A DNA stretch of 64,000 nucleotides from Lottia gigantea (taxonomy: Eukaryota > Mollusca > Gastropoda > Lottiidae). The position numbers and the translations under genes are program-made. Below the pieces are notes generated by a model. That model saw only the letters and a list, made by a program, of their open reading frames with translations, ran no database searches and was not told where the DNA came from. The stretch spans positions 2,754,941 through 2,818,940 of the forward strand of contig NW_008708133.1 of the NCBI RefSeq assembly GCF_000327385.1, written 5' to 3'. Positions 9,901 to 22,300 of the stretch are shown here, one piece after another (position 1 is the stretch's first letter; the number at the start of each line of letters is the position of its first letter).

Positions 9901-12601
9901 AGTCCAGATTTAGTAAAGCTAATGAAACTACTCTGAAGAGTCCCAATGTGAACGTAGTTTACACTGATAAAAGAACATTTTACTTATATGTTCAATTTAG
10001 GTATGTTGAAGTTTTATAAGTTCATTATATCAAGTTCAAAATATCAGATGTAGGATAAAGTTTTAAGATTCAATTGTAAAGCATTCTTGAATGAAAATCT
10101 GTACTGTACTTCTCTCACATTAACTTGATTTGGCTTTCTGTAACAGATGATGAGAGTATGGTAGAATGTAGAAAAATATGGCAAGAAACTAAAGATAGTA
10201 AAGAAATGCTAAAAAAATTACCACCACATCATAGTATAGAACAAAATGTTTTATATGTGCTTTCTAAACACGGTGCTAATATGTTCTATAATGCTTTGCA
10301 GGCAGTAAGTATCTAGTTCTTATCTCCCTTTGACTAATACTTGGGAGCACTTGATTAATTTCCTTCTCCAACATTTTGAATTCTGTCTGCACCTATGATT
10401 TTTGTCAACTATGATTGAGCAGCCCCCATCCCCCAATCATTTTCCATTGACTAATTGATAAGTGTCTCTCTTTGACTAATGGTACATGTATATCTGATTC
10501 AAGTGAAAGAAGTTCCAAAATTGTTGGTCAGAATGTGACACCTTATATGATTTTAGCTATGTATCACTTGTCATAATTCATGAATTTACATGTTTTAAAT
10601 GGGAAGCCTAATGAATATCACTGAGATATGTTTCACATGTTATCTTTTTCATAATTATAATATTGTCAAACATGCTCTGCTAAGAGCATCCTAATTCAGA
10701 TTCAGGTTTTTATGTTATTTTTATTTAAGATTCCTCGTAATACCCGGTTATTATATGTACATAGTTATCAGAGTTATATCTGGAATACTGTGGTATCTAA
10801 ACGTATTCAATTATATGGTTTCAATATTACTGAGGGAGATCTAGTCTTTCAAAATCATGGAAATTCTGATAAAGAAGGTTTGATATTTATAACTTTTGTT
10901 ACAATATGAATCATGGGTACTACCTGGTATATTATTTATTAATTAATAAATTTTTTATGGGTATTCAGGAAACTGATATAATGGATTTGCACTTTCAGTC
11001 AGTTGTGTGTGGTATTTTTGATATCACTATTTTGGAGGTCCTTGGATAATATTAACATTTGTGATAGTGATGTCATAAAATGTATTTGATAGCAGAATGT
11101 TCTATTTTATATAAAAAACATCAGATGTTGTTCAGAGCCAGTCATTGCTATTCAGCTGATAATGTTTCTTTAAAAGTGTTTATATTTGTATTTGTCTCAA
11201 TTTTTTCATCCTACTTATATAATGAATGTATTTAAATTGTTGTACATATGAATCAGAGTGTCAGATATTGGTTATGTCATTATGTTTTTGTCTAGGGTCA
11301 GATGAGAAGGAAACACCAATTTTTATAAGTAAAGATAATATAGATAAATATACAATATATGATGTAGTATTACCATTACCTGGTTATAATATGGTTTATC
11401 CTCAAAATAATAGTATGTATACAATATGATTTGTTTAAGTTAAAGTGAGGCTTTGGTCTACAAAGATTTAGAGTAATCAAGATTCCTGGTCCAAGAACCT
11501 CATGCCTTGTAAGGAATTTTTCTTTTTCAAAAAGCTGTTCAGTGAAAGTTACTGGCTAATTTTGGTCACTGTATCAATCTTATGAGAGTTTGAGGTTTTA
11601 AGGTGAAATTACATTTTAGTAGAGTAGAGGATTTCCCCTTACTTTAAATTTCTACCTGGTTATTTTTCAGTTGGTGAATGCTATAAAGAAATGTTACTGA
11701 AAGACTCTATTGAATTATCTACTATGAGAACAAAACAAAGGTATGCTAACTTTTATTATATAGTTAATATAACTCTAGTCCAACAGACAAACTCATTGAT
11801 TTTACTGAAGAGAATATGATTTGAATCATAAATGCTTCCATGAAGTTTGCTAATGCATCAGACGAGTTCTTATATATCATCAGGTAAGTTCTTATATATC
11901 ATCAGACAAGTTCTTATGTATCATCAGGTAAGTTCTTATATATCATCAGGTAAGTTCTTATATATCATCAGGTAAGTTCTTATATATCATCAGGTAAGTT
12001 CTTATGTATCATCAGGTAAGTTCTTATATATGCATCAAGCTCAGCTGTGCTGTACTTTTTTAACAGTGGTTGGACTTTGTAACTTATTTTATTTTATTCT
12101 AATCAACAATCCCAATGTATGATTTGAAATAATTTATATTGTAGAGAATATTCATTATCTGGTACATACAGAAAGATATTAGTTAAACCTAATAATGTAG
12201 ATAAAGATATATTATTATATAATGATACTACTATATCATTAACTACTAGTGATTTAGATAGACTTAATGGTGAACCTGAACCTATATCTATACCAGGTAC
12301 AGTTATTAGTACTTTCATTTTAATTATTTATGGTTTTAAATCCTCCCCTTTGTCTGCACTTGACTAACCAATGTTTTTGGAAATATAGTGTTCAAATTTG
12401 ATATAACAGTTTTATTTTTTCAATAATATTTATTTTTTTCAAGATTTTTTATGAAGCCTATCTATCTTTTCAGATGGTAAATTCAAAGCATTAAAAATAG
12501 AATTTTCTCTACCACCAGCAGCTTATGCTACCATGGCTCTTCGTGAAATATTAAAGATAAATACATCAGCTGCTCATCAAACAACATTAAATATTTCCTA
12601 G
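3932..12601 (+). CDS. PUS7: Pseudouridylate synthase 7 (TruD family), 15 exons
   Basis: The product isomerises uridine to pseudouridine in tRNA and mRNA. Exons: 3932-4173, 4825-4909, 5145-5240, 6149-6284, 6513-6624, 6771-6848, 7127-7192, 7292-7354, 9696-9883, 10147-10304, 10730-10877, 11296-11412, 11671-11740, 12145-12296, 12474-12601. They sum to 612 codons plus stop with every junction in frame and GT-AG sites. The acidic, lysine-rich N-terminus is followed by [16 protein letters not shown]. The TruD motif [10 protein letters not shown] carries the presumed catalytic Asp237 in exon 6. NYFGMQRFG is at residues 316-324, and [13 protein letters not shown] and the C-terminal [15 protein letters not shown] follow. 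Human PUS7 is 661 aa, so this protein is slightly shorter, mainly at the N-terminus. An in-frame ATG at 3962 has a better start context and may be the true start. HHAT lies upstream and divergent; filamin lies downstream and convergent. Confidence 0.93.
5305..5999. mobile_element. Possible non-autonomous DNA transposon (pogo/Tigger-like) in PUS7 intron 3
   Basis: The two ends are imperfect inverted repeats. The left end reads 'tactctgtgtaatccaacat' and the complement of the right end reads 'tactctatgatatccgacac'; about 17 of 23 aligned bases match. The left end then contains a local hairpin, 'ccaacatt..aatgttgg'. The interior has no transposase frame I recognise. The CAnT-type ends and the 'gttggatta' signature recall pogo/Tigger MITEs, but the family and exact ends are uncertain. 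Confidence 0.4.
7355..9695. repeat. PUS7 intron 8, filled with repeat units
   Basis: This 2.3-kb intron is mostly repeat-derived. Bases 7565-8100 hold about 3.5 tandem copies, spaced roughly 150-165 bp, of a unit beginning 'ctctagaaggcacaattctt' and containing 'gagttattgccnttgttctt'. At 8140-8180 a segment of the same family runs in reverse ('caagaactagggcaataact'). Bases 8297-8337 and 8350-8391 are near-identical direct copies of a block around 'taccttgcctggcaagctat'. The block near 7430-7470 and that near 9490-9540 are imperfect inverted repeats (gactaaagttg / caactttagtc). The whole may be a composite or nested element. Confidence 0.6.
11862..12037 (+). repeat. 22-bp minisatellite in PUS7 intron 13
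   Basis: There are eight units of 22 bp with consensus 'gtaagttcttatatatcatcag'. Six unit boundaries read CAG|GTAAGT (GTAAGT at 11884, 11928, 11950, 11972, 11994 and 12016), a perfect metazoan 5' splice donor. The array sits 122 bp after the true donor of exon 13 and 108 bp before exon 14. Confidence 0.9.
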
Positions 12602-13309
12602 TATATTATCTCTTATTAAAACAATTTTAACCAGTTATACTGTTTTTATATCTCACTATGTTGTTGTGGCTCAAAAATTCCAACACAACCTCTTGTGCTG
12701 GTCAGTGAACTGTTATTTCATTGTTCGTGTCATGTCAGCTGATTGCTGGCTTCTTCCAACAAGTGTCAACCCATGTGGCTACCACCCTTATCTCACTATT
12801 TAGCTGTATATATTTTGAGCACCTATTTCTCCAGATGGTTATTATTCGATCTATTCAAACTTAAACCGATAAATGCTCTAAAATCAAAGTTTTTAACTGA
12901 TTTGATGAAATGTGGTATGTGTATAACATAAATTGTCCTAAGATAAAGGTTAAATTTGAGTTCTTGGCAATATTTAAAAGCGTTACTGCTTAAGACCATT
13001 GTTACCTACATTAGTTTCCTCCAAATTTCATGAATTTTTTGTGTAGGTTGTATACTTAGTTATACAACCTAACATTGAGGTGTTCTTTTGCCATTTTGAA
13101 ATAAGTTTTGCCAGTTATTTCCCTTGAATTGAATAATTTAAAATGAAAATTTGCTTATGTATTTGATATACTAAGGTTGATTCTTGCAGATTTTCAGTAA
13201 ACGGTTTTTGAATTATTGACCTTGAGAATGTAATAGTGAAAGCAGACTGAAATTTAATCAATCTCTGTTATATATATATGAGTATAGTAGATTGTTTCTG
13301 ATGCACAGT

Positions 13310-13960
13310 AGTATATAAATTAAGTAAATAACAAAATAACACCAAGATTTAATCTCCTACATGTTTCAGTAGTATCTTCAGGGAGACATTACATAGTAAC
13401 AATGAAATTTACATAAATCAATTATGACGTCATCATGGAGGAATATGAATGAATGAATATTATATGAATGAAATATGCATAAATTAATCAATCATTCACT
13501 AAAAATGAAATAAGAAGAGAAATTTATCACTTATTCAATAAAGGTTTATATTTTTGAATAAAATATTCCTCTTTTAAGGTTCTCTTTTTCACAATTGTTT
13601 AGGAGCTGATAGAACGGAAATATTTTGAATTTGGTAAGATCAAGGGTACATTCATCCATGTGTTTACTCACAGTATTTGTATATTCTGGGTGTAATTTGT
13701 GAATTATGAACCCTAACCCTCTCTCAAATATTCCGTCTGTCCGATGTACTGCTCCTTACAACCAGGGCACGTTATTACATAGATAACATTTCAGAAAGCA
13801 CATGTTAAATTTGCTTTAACATGAAAGGCCCCATGTTTCCGAAATTCTATGCTGTGTCCTTCAATAAGGTAGTCACAGGTACCACAATTTTCTCGAAGGC
13901 ATTTCTTTACTTCACATGTTGGTGGAGGTGTTGAAATCGAGGTGAATCGATATCTACATA
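13310..13960 (-). mobile_element. Degraded Penelope-like retroelement 3' end (GIY-YIG domain)
   Basis: Read on the minus strand, pieces of a cysteine-rich stretch (CLRENCGTCDYL), then NVIYVITCPGCKEQYIGQT, then SKHMDEC are visible. They match the pre-domain and the GIY-YIG endonuclease domain found at the C-terminus of Penelope-like elements. The 3' flank (13290-13400) has the 'ctgaagatactactgaaaca' type of sequence that commonly follows this domain in such elements. The copy is a truncated, broken fossil with no intact reverse transcriptase. Confidence 0.6.
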
Positions 13961-15451
13961 TGTATTTTAAGTGTCAATGAATTGTAAATGAACAGTTTGA
14001 TAGATAGCAAAAATACACTTGTAAGCTATTGCACTGTTGATGGTATGTGTTGAGGCCAAGGGTGTATAACCTTTGAGATGACCTCTTGTTGAGAGTATGT
14101 AAAGGGGAACAGTTAAAGTTAAGTTCTTTTGATTTTCACCATCAGTGATGTTGCTAGCTGTATGAAAGCCACATTATTTTATGCCCAATAAAATACATGT
14201 GATAAGAATTCTGATTTGGATTTACTAAGATTATGATGAGATAACTTATATCAAAGTCAATTTCCTAATTTCTTGATGCAACCACCATTTGTCAACTTTC
14301 TTCTTCACATGACAATAACCTGAGATCCAATGTTGGTGAAACTTGATAAAATACTTGATTCCTGGTAATCAAAAGACTTATTTTGTATGTGAAAAAGAAT
14401 ATTTTATTGATAAATAAGTTTGCCTACAAAATATGAAATCAGCAGCAATTTAACAATATAATATAAATCATGGCAAAATTTGGCAGAAGCAAATTTGTTG
14501 AGCGAGTTTCAACTATAAAAAAAATGAGAAGTGTTCAAACAGAGGCATGCTCAATTACAAAACCTTTAAAAAATATATCTAACAAACAAGGAAAACCTAG
14601 AACTTCAGAATCGCCTTCAACTGGCTCATGTCTGCCTTAATAATGTTAGACAACTATTCTAGTTGCAAATTTGGAGAAATTTTAAACAGTCTTGATAATG
14701 TTCTTTTTCTCACTGATATATATAGTCAAGATATATGAAATGAAAAACATTTTATCGTATCCTAGAATAACTTTCATTTTATTAATTCATATAATAATAA
14801 TTAATAAATATATCTTCCATTATATAAATTATGCATGAGCGTAATCACTAATATAATTCAACACAATTTTAAATGTTTTTCTCTCACAAACAAAAAAACA
14901 CAAATAATAGACAAAAGAAAGAAAATGAACTTCTTTTGACCCAAGATATTTGGTTAACAATCCAATGTTGATAAAAAATGTAGCAATGAAAAATTATATT
15001 ACATTCAGATCTTCAAGCAAAGAGATTTGATTTCTTCAAAAACAAAGTAAGAAACAAACAATTCACTGGCAAATATAGTCCGGTCATTATTGAATTAGGG
15101 GTATATTTTACTTTTATAACTACATCAGAAAAAGTTGGTTAAATAAGACACTTTATGCTTTAATAAAAATAATAATAATGATAATAATAATTACAAATCC
15201 CAAACCTAAATATAACAAAAATTATAAAATAATTGTCTTTGTTCCAACACCAAAGAATAAGAAACTTTGCACCAATATTCTAGTGAAAAGGATTCTTAAT
15301 TTGGAGTAAATTTGATTGCATAGCATAATGAATAAAGTGATGGAAAATAGAAATCTTTATTAAAAATAATGCCTTTGATTTATTTTGGACATTTTGTCTT
15401 TGATTTAAACAGCTGACCTACACCCAATAATGATCTTATTGAAAAGAGTTA

Positions 15452-15593
15452 GGGTCACATGCACCATTTGTATTTCAAATATTGTATTTCAAAGCAAAGC
15501 AAGCCTCTTAAACTTCATTCATAGACTAACTTGATTAAGCAGCATAAATCTTGAGAAATATTTGTATCCAAGGACAAATGGTGCACATGTCCC
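15452..15593. repeat. Inverted repeat in probable filamin 3' UTR
   Basis: 'gggtcacatgcaccatttgt' at 15452-15471 and 'acaaatggtgcacatgtccc' at 15574-15593 are imperfect inverted repeats (about 16 of 20 pair). They are 102 bp apart and lie about 200-340 bp beyond the filamin stop. They could be a small TIR element or a structured 3' UTR segment. Confidence 0.5.
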
Positions 15594-15788
15594 AAAGTCT
15601 ACAACCAATTCTTACAGCAAATTTATGGTTCCCAAATTATCGATTAACAACATAAAAAATTTCAAACATGATTCAGCGTATTTGAAAAGCACTGGCCATA
15701 ATTTGTTAAGAAGTTGGTTGAGGAAGCAGGCAGTTGTTGATGAGATTATGTCATGAACAATATATATTATTTCTTATTACATATTTTT

Positions 15789-16360
15789 TTACTGACATTC
15801 CACAGTGAAAGGACTTCCAGGAATATCGGTATCTCCCCATTTCACCATGAGCATATAGGTACCAATCTCTTTCACTATATAATTAACTGAATATTGGTTA
15901 TTGCCTTGATGTTTTACTGTTAATTCTTCACATGGACCTTTAGGACCCATCATACCAATATATAAGATGTTATTACCTGAAAAATATATAAATTATTTCA
16001 ATCTTCATCATCAGTCTACAGCAATCTAAGTTACCTTATCTTATTATATCTAAAGATTACATTGTTCTATATAAAAAGTACTATGAACAAGTAATCTTGC
16101 TCTTATGAAATCACTGTCTTTATCCTTGTTGAGTTAACATTTGATAATATTATAAAACATACCTGCACCAGATGTATCTACGGTAAATGCTGTTGGTTTA
16201 TTTCTAACAGCCTTCTGTAAACCATTTCCTTTACAAGTAACCTTACTGGCATCAGAACTAAATCTTTGAATACCACTAAATTTAGTTGTTGTACTAGTTT
16301 TAGTTACTGTTTCTACTACTACTGAAGCTTGTTCTTGTAAACCTGAACCTTTACCAGGAC
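15789..16360 (-). other. FLN: Filamin hinge 2 and C-terminal (dimerisation) repeat
   Basis: Exon 36 encodes hinge 2: a Thr/Ser/Val-rich stretch with [18 protein letters not shown] at residues about 2336-2371. It is followed by [20 protein letters not shown], the start of the last Ig repeat. Exon 37 completes the repeat with [18 protein letters not shown] and the TAA stop at 15789-15791. In filamins this last repeat (vertebrate 24) forms the dimer interface, and hinge 2 is a flexible, calpain-sensitive linker. A short tail after the PGSPF strand matches vertebrate filamins, which end PGSPYRVVVP. Confidence 0.88.
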
Positions 16361-19300
16361 CTGTAGAAATAATGACATAAATAACTCAAAAGATAACAAA
16401 ACCCTAATCTGTTACTTTCAATCATCTACAACAATTAGAAATTTCCACAATCATATTTCTCCATATAGTTTATTTTAAATATCACTACATCACTAAATAT
16501 TCTAAAGATCTTCTCAAGTAAATGACCTTCAGTTTGGACCATCATCTCTCTGTCTGTTTTTATCAAATATCAGAGGTAAATTTAAGATTAAGATACTTGG
16601 ATGGAAGTACTTACCTTCTACTCTGGCTTTAAATGGACTACCAGCAATATGGACACCAGCATATCTAATGGTGATAAGGTAATCACCAGCAGCATTAGGT
16701 GTATAGGTAAATTCATAACCTTCCTCTACTTCTTTACAGTTTAATTTAACTTTAGAGGGTCCTTCTACTGTTACAGCTAGAGCGCCAGCACCAGCATTTA
16801 CTGTGTTCACAATAAATTTACTCAGTTGACCTGTAATAATCAAATTGTTTGATTGTTATAACAGTTTCATTTCACAGATTTCATTGTACATAATCTATTT
16901 TTAACTGTCCATAAAACATGTCCTCATTATAAGCATATTACAATTGATCATTGACAGTGAATGTGTCTTAGAAGATTGTGTATGCCTATAAAGAACTTTC
17001 TACTGTAGAACATGGAAATGAAATAATTCTCTAAATATATTTTACCAGTTTTGCCTGTCTTGAGACCATCACCATAAGCTGTTACTGCTCCAGGATCAGC
17101 ATCAACTCTTCCTACCATGATACGGAAAGGTGATCCTTGGATATGGCACCCATCAAATAACACATGAACAAAGTGGAGACCATTTTCTCTTGGGATGAAA
17201 CGTACAGCATACTGACCTACAAGAAATATTTAAAACCTTAGAACTAATCAAGACTACTACTGATTCTGAAACTACAGGGTAAACAAATTTCAAACAAAGA
17301 GGATGATCTTTCAAGTAATAGTCATATTAATGTGTATGTTGTGTGCTATGTTAAGATACAAGTAACAAGGAAACAAACACTTACCATCATCAATTTCTTG
17401 AATCAAAGCCTCATCTTCAGCACCAGATGGAGCCACTACACGAGCTTGAAGTCGACCTTTAGCACCATTGAAATTGACAACAAAAGCTGCTGGTTTACCA
17501 ACCTGTAATAAATAGAGATAAATGTAATTTCCAATCTATTGCCAATTTATCAAAGTTTCACAATACTTAGTTGTTTGCCAACTAATGTTATACTGTAGAC
17601 ACAACTACTGTGCTATCGCAGGTATGGAACCAAGTCTTGTATACTCATCATAATGTAGTCACTAATACCTGTAAGCCTTTGTCTTGTAGAGCATTAATAG
17701 ATATCTTTCTAGCATCTCCAACACTAGGTGAAATAGGTACACGGAAAGGTGAATCTGGTATATGTTCATCATTAAATTTAACAGATACTAGGTACTCTCC
17801 TGTAATTAATAACAATAGTATTAAAAAGACATTCAAAAAAGTATTTTGGTAACCCGTGGTTATTATAGGAATATTCTTACAGCAGTATAGATATTCTGAA
17901 AATTGGTATTGCAGATAAGATAGGAGGTGAAATTTATAACAAACCTGGTTCAGTAACTCTGTATGTTACACCACAAGATCCATCTTTTCTATCAGCAAAA
18001 TCAATTTCAGCCTTGGATGGACCTTCTACAGCAAGAGCTAAACCACCAGCACCAGCTTCTCGTGTATAGATGTTGAAATCGCCTGAATATAAAATTTCAG
18101 TTTTAAACAATTTGTGATAGTATACTATTTTAGACTATTTTCATAAAAAAATCTTTTAATCTTGTAACAACAACTGAATCATAAACTGTCATCTCCATCT
18201 GGAATCATGTCATTGCTAAATAGTTTTATAATCTTAAATTGTAACCAAACCTCTGCTTTAGTATATGTAATCTTGTACCTATGAGAGTGGCTGAATGGTA
18301 AAACTTTGTCCGTATACTTACATGGTGAGTTAACTTCACCATTCTGTAGACCTGGTCCAGAAGCATGTACTTTATGTGCACCCCCACCAGTAATAGGACC
18401 AACAGTAAATTGGAAGGGACTGCCTGGTATATGCATATCCTTATGTTTTACACTAACAGTATGGACACCCATTTCTTTTGGTACAAATTTAATGCTGTAG
18501 TGACAATCATCTAAGTTCTTGACATCACATAATTCTGTAACACCTGATGGACTTTTTACTGAGGCAGTCATGTCAAATGGTGATGTACCTGATAATGATA
18601 AAAATTGTAACATTTCAGCATTGTACACTTTTTGTAAACATAATTATTCCAAATCACATTGGAAAATGAAAGAAATATGTGGTACCTGCAACATTGTAGA
18701 GATATTTCCAATTAAATATATGAGAAGTTGTATACCACATCTTGCTGACTGGGCTTATACATATACTGCAATTTTATTACATCCTATCCTAATTTACTTC
18801 AATATTAATAGAAAAAATATGTTATTTCAAGTTATTCTAAAGAGGAACTGTCAGTTATATATAGGGAAGGTACAATTCCATTAATCTTATCTTATAACAT
18901 GTTGTTCTCATACCAGGTAAATTTCAGGCATCTGCCAAATATTACAAGCCCAACACATTTGTAAGATTCTATTTCATTGGTTGAGTTATTAGATTAATCT
19001 ATGAAAATTGAAAATCTGATGCCTCAAGACAGCTGTCAGAACATTTCTGATTGGTTAAGAGTTAGTATGTACTTCATTTTTTCAGACTTAGTTATAAATC
19101 AAAGATCTTTCAATCTGTTTGTAATTGAAATAAATTTAATGGAATATAACGATGAAAGCATACTGATTTAAAGATGAAAGCCTACTGATTTCACTGATTA
19201 TAATCTCTAAACATATACATAAATAATCATCCTTTAATATCGCTAAGTCGGCATTACATTATATTAATTGAACCAAAAGTCCAAATTGCAGCACTAACTT

Positions 19301-22300
19301 GGTACATTGGGAATATGTGCTATTTGTTTCAAGGTTTTTTTGGATTTTTTAAATAAAAAAAATAGGCAAGAAGCCAATAAGTATTCAGTACATTTCACAA
19401 GAAAGTTGAACTCTTCTCAATTAAAAATAACTATTTAACTAGGGAGGTGATAAAAATTGTTGATTGAGTGCCAAAATTGATTTCAAGACTATTTACAGTC
19501 TATAGGATGCAGTCAGTTGGTAATTATTATAACTTTATTATAGCCTAGTGTCTGATACAATATGTTAAGAAAAGTATTCAAAGAAGCTGTATATGTCAAT
19601 AAAACATACTTTAATATTTAAGTTTGTGTTGGCATTCTGGACTTGTTTTTTAGTAAGAAGAATAAGGGTAGTTGTTCTAAGCATTTTGTAACAGATAATT
19701 TGCTGTTCCAGTCAAGGTTTAACATTGAACCACTTTTCAGTGAAGTTATATTATTTGACAAATATATGCCTGTGTGGTCGACTGGAATTAAGAAGTTTAA
19801 GACAATTACCTGGTATCTTTAGACTAAGTTCACATTGACTACCAACATGTGTAACATCAACAGCTTCCTTATGACGTGTAATTCTCTCAGTGATTTTAGC
19901 TGAGGCTTCACCACCAATCTTAACAGTATAGGGACTTCCTGTAATAATCAAACAGAAGATATTCACTTGAAGAAACAAGACAATAAACATTTAGGATCGG
20001 TGTACCCTAACTGTGTAATATTTTTTTTAGGCCCTTTTCACGTTTTAACAGGATAATGCTTATATATAATGCATTCTATAAAAGAACATGAAGTCTAAAA
20101 ATCAAATGAAAAACTTGACAAACCTGGAACATGTTCATCAGCAAATTTAATATTGATGATATAGGTTCCTGGTTCTGTTGGTTTATAGGTAACACGACAT
20201 GTACCATCATCATTATCATGACACTCAATATCAGCTTTACTAGGTCCTTCTATAGATAGTGACATACCACCATAGCCTACAATAGTTAACATTAACATAG
20301 TTTAATAATACATAAAACACACCACACTCTCTCTTTTCTCACTGTCTCTTGTGTTTCTACTAATATTACTACAGGTCTAATTAATAAACATCACAATTCA
20401 ATGAAAATGGTGCCTTTTAAACAGTAACAGTAGGTAACAATTCAAGCTTAAACTATCATACTTTTATTACGTTTAATTTATCATTTTATTTCAAAAAAAA
20501 GTATGATCAGCCATATATACTATGTGTACTACTTTATGTACTTTGGTATGACTTGTGAACATCATTTAATAGTCTTAGCAGTGTAGATTATATAGATTGT
20601 AAGAAATCAGCATTAAAAATAACTTACCTGCTTCTCTAGTATCAACAACAAATTCATTGACCTGGTTAGCCATTCCAGATTCTAATCCTTTACCATAACA
20701 TTTCACTTTACCAGCATTACCAATTTCACTGTCACCAACCATGATTTTAAATGGACTATTAGCAATATGAGAACCATTTCTATAAACATTGACTAAATGT
20801 TCTCCAGTTTCATGTGGGGTGAATGTAATACCTGTAAATAATAAATATTGATCCTTGTTAAAGAGGAGTATTTAACATTGTAATAATTAGGGTCTATGAC
20901 AATAGGTTTGTTTGAACTATAACTAAATCTACTAATTCATATAAGTTATATCATATTAACAGAGAAACACATAAAAAAATGGAACCTACCTAAATGACCA
21001 TTGCTCAACCTCTTCAATATACAAGGTTCAGTTCGACCACTGGGACTCTTAATGGATGCTGACAGATTAGAAATATCAGCTTCAGTAACTTTGAGAGATA
21101 CTTCACTACTTGAACCAACTGAAATCTGAGCCCGTTTCTTGGGTTCACCAGCTGCAAATTCAAATTCCAAAAACATACATAGGGTACAGGTAGCATGGAA
21201 TCAAATAAATTATTCTTAAAACATCTCATCTATTCAGTTTATGACGGTTATAGCTTTCTATGTTTAAACTATAATAGTACCACGAAAAAAACAAATTCCG
21301 ATTCAAATTGCTCAAAATACATGAATCTAGTTTGCATAAAATATAACTTACGTGTAATTTTGGAGATGAATGGGGATCCAGCAATATTTTTATCATCAAA
21401 TTTAACAGTGATAACATATTCTCCTGGTGAAGTTGGTACATATGATACAGTACATGTACCATCACCATTATCTTTACATTGAATCTCAGTTTTACTAGGT
21501 CCTTCAATAGCTAATGATAATCCTCCTAAAATAAAGCATAACAGTCTTTAGTTATTTTATTCCAGTGCACCTTTAAGGGTACTCAAAATCTTGCCCTGTG
21601 ATACGAAACAAACATAGTTGAGTAGATCACCATGTAAATTTCATTCAGAGTATTTGTAACAAAGACTTTGAATCCAAAAATTCAATTTTGAGCACTGGAT
21701 AATAAAATGATATATTGGTCTACAAGTTTTCTGAAATAACTGACCTGCTCCAGCATCTTTAGTATTGATAGTAAATTCACATCTCTCATCAACAATACCA
21801 TGACTGAGACCTGGTCCATAGGCTGTCACATAGCCACTGTTAACAGCATCTACATGGAACTTGAATGGACTTCCATCAATAGGTTCATTATTATATTGGA
21901 CATGTAACTCATGTAGACCAGTTTCTGTTGGTTGATATCGGACTGTTACACTACCATCTTTATTGTCTTGAATCTTAGGGTAGGCTTTCTTTCCTGATGG
22001 CATCTTAACAAATGCTGAAACAAATACAAGAACCATTAACAACTTATTCAATATCTTTAATAACATTGAATTAGCCTTATGTATTTCTCTTTAAAGTGGG
22101 AAAAACAGACAAATTCCTGATGTCTAATGTTCTATTTTTGGATTGCCATTCAATCTTACTTTAAAACTACATGTTATCATATGGCATATCTATTCCACTG
22201 AATACATGGTTCGAAACAAGTACAATGAGGAAACTAGTCAGCTAAATTTTTAATCAGTTGACTCACCTGAGACAAAGTTGAAGATAGGACCAACAGGGAT

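Larger units (their letters stand above)
12602..15788. other. Region between the 3' ends of PUS7 and filamin
   Basis: No coding gene is seen. It must contain the 3' UTRs of both convergent genes. A perfect small hairpin lies at 13045-13070 (aggttgtata, 6-base loop, tatacaacct). A Penelope-like retroelement fossil covers about 13310-13960. An inverted-repeat pair lies at 15452-15593. The rest is AT-rich with no recognisable feature. No clear polyadenylation signal could be tied to either gene. Confidence 0.5.
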
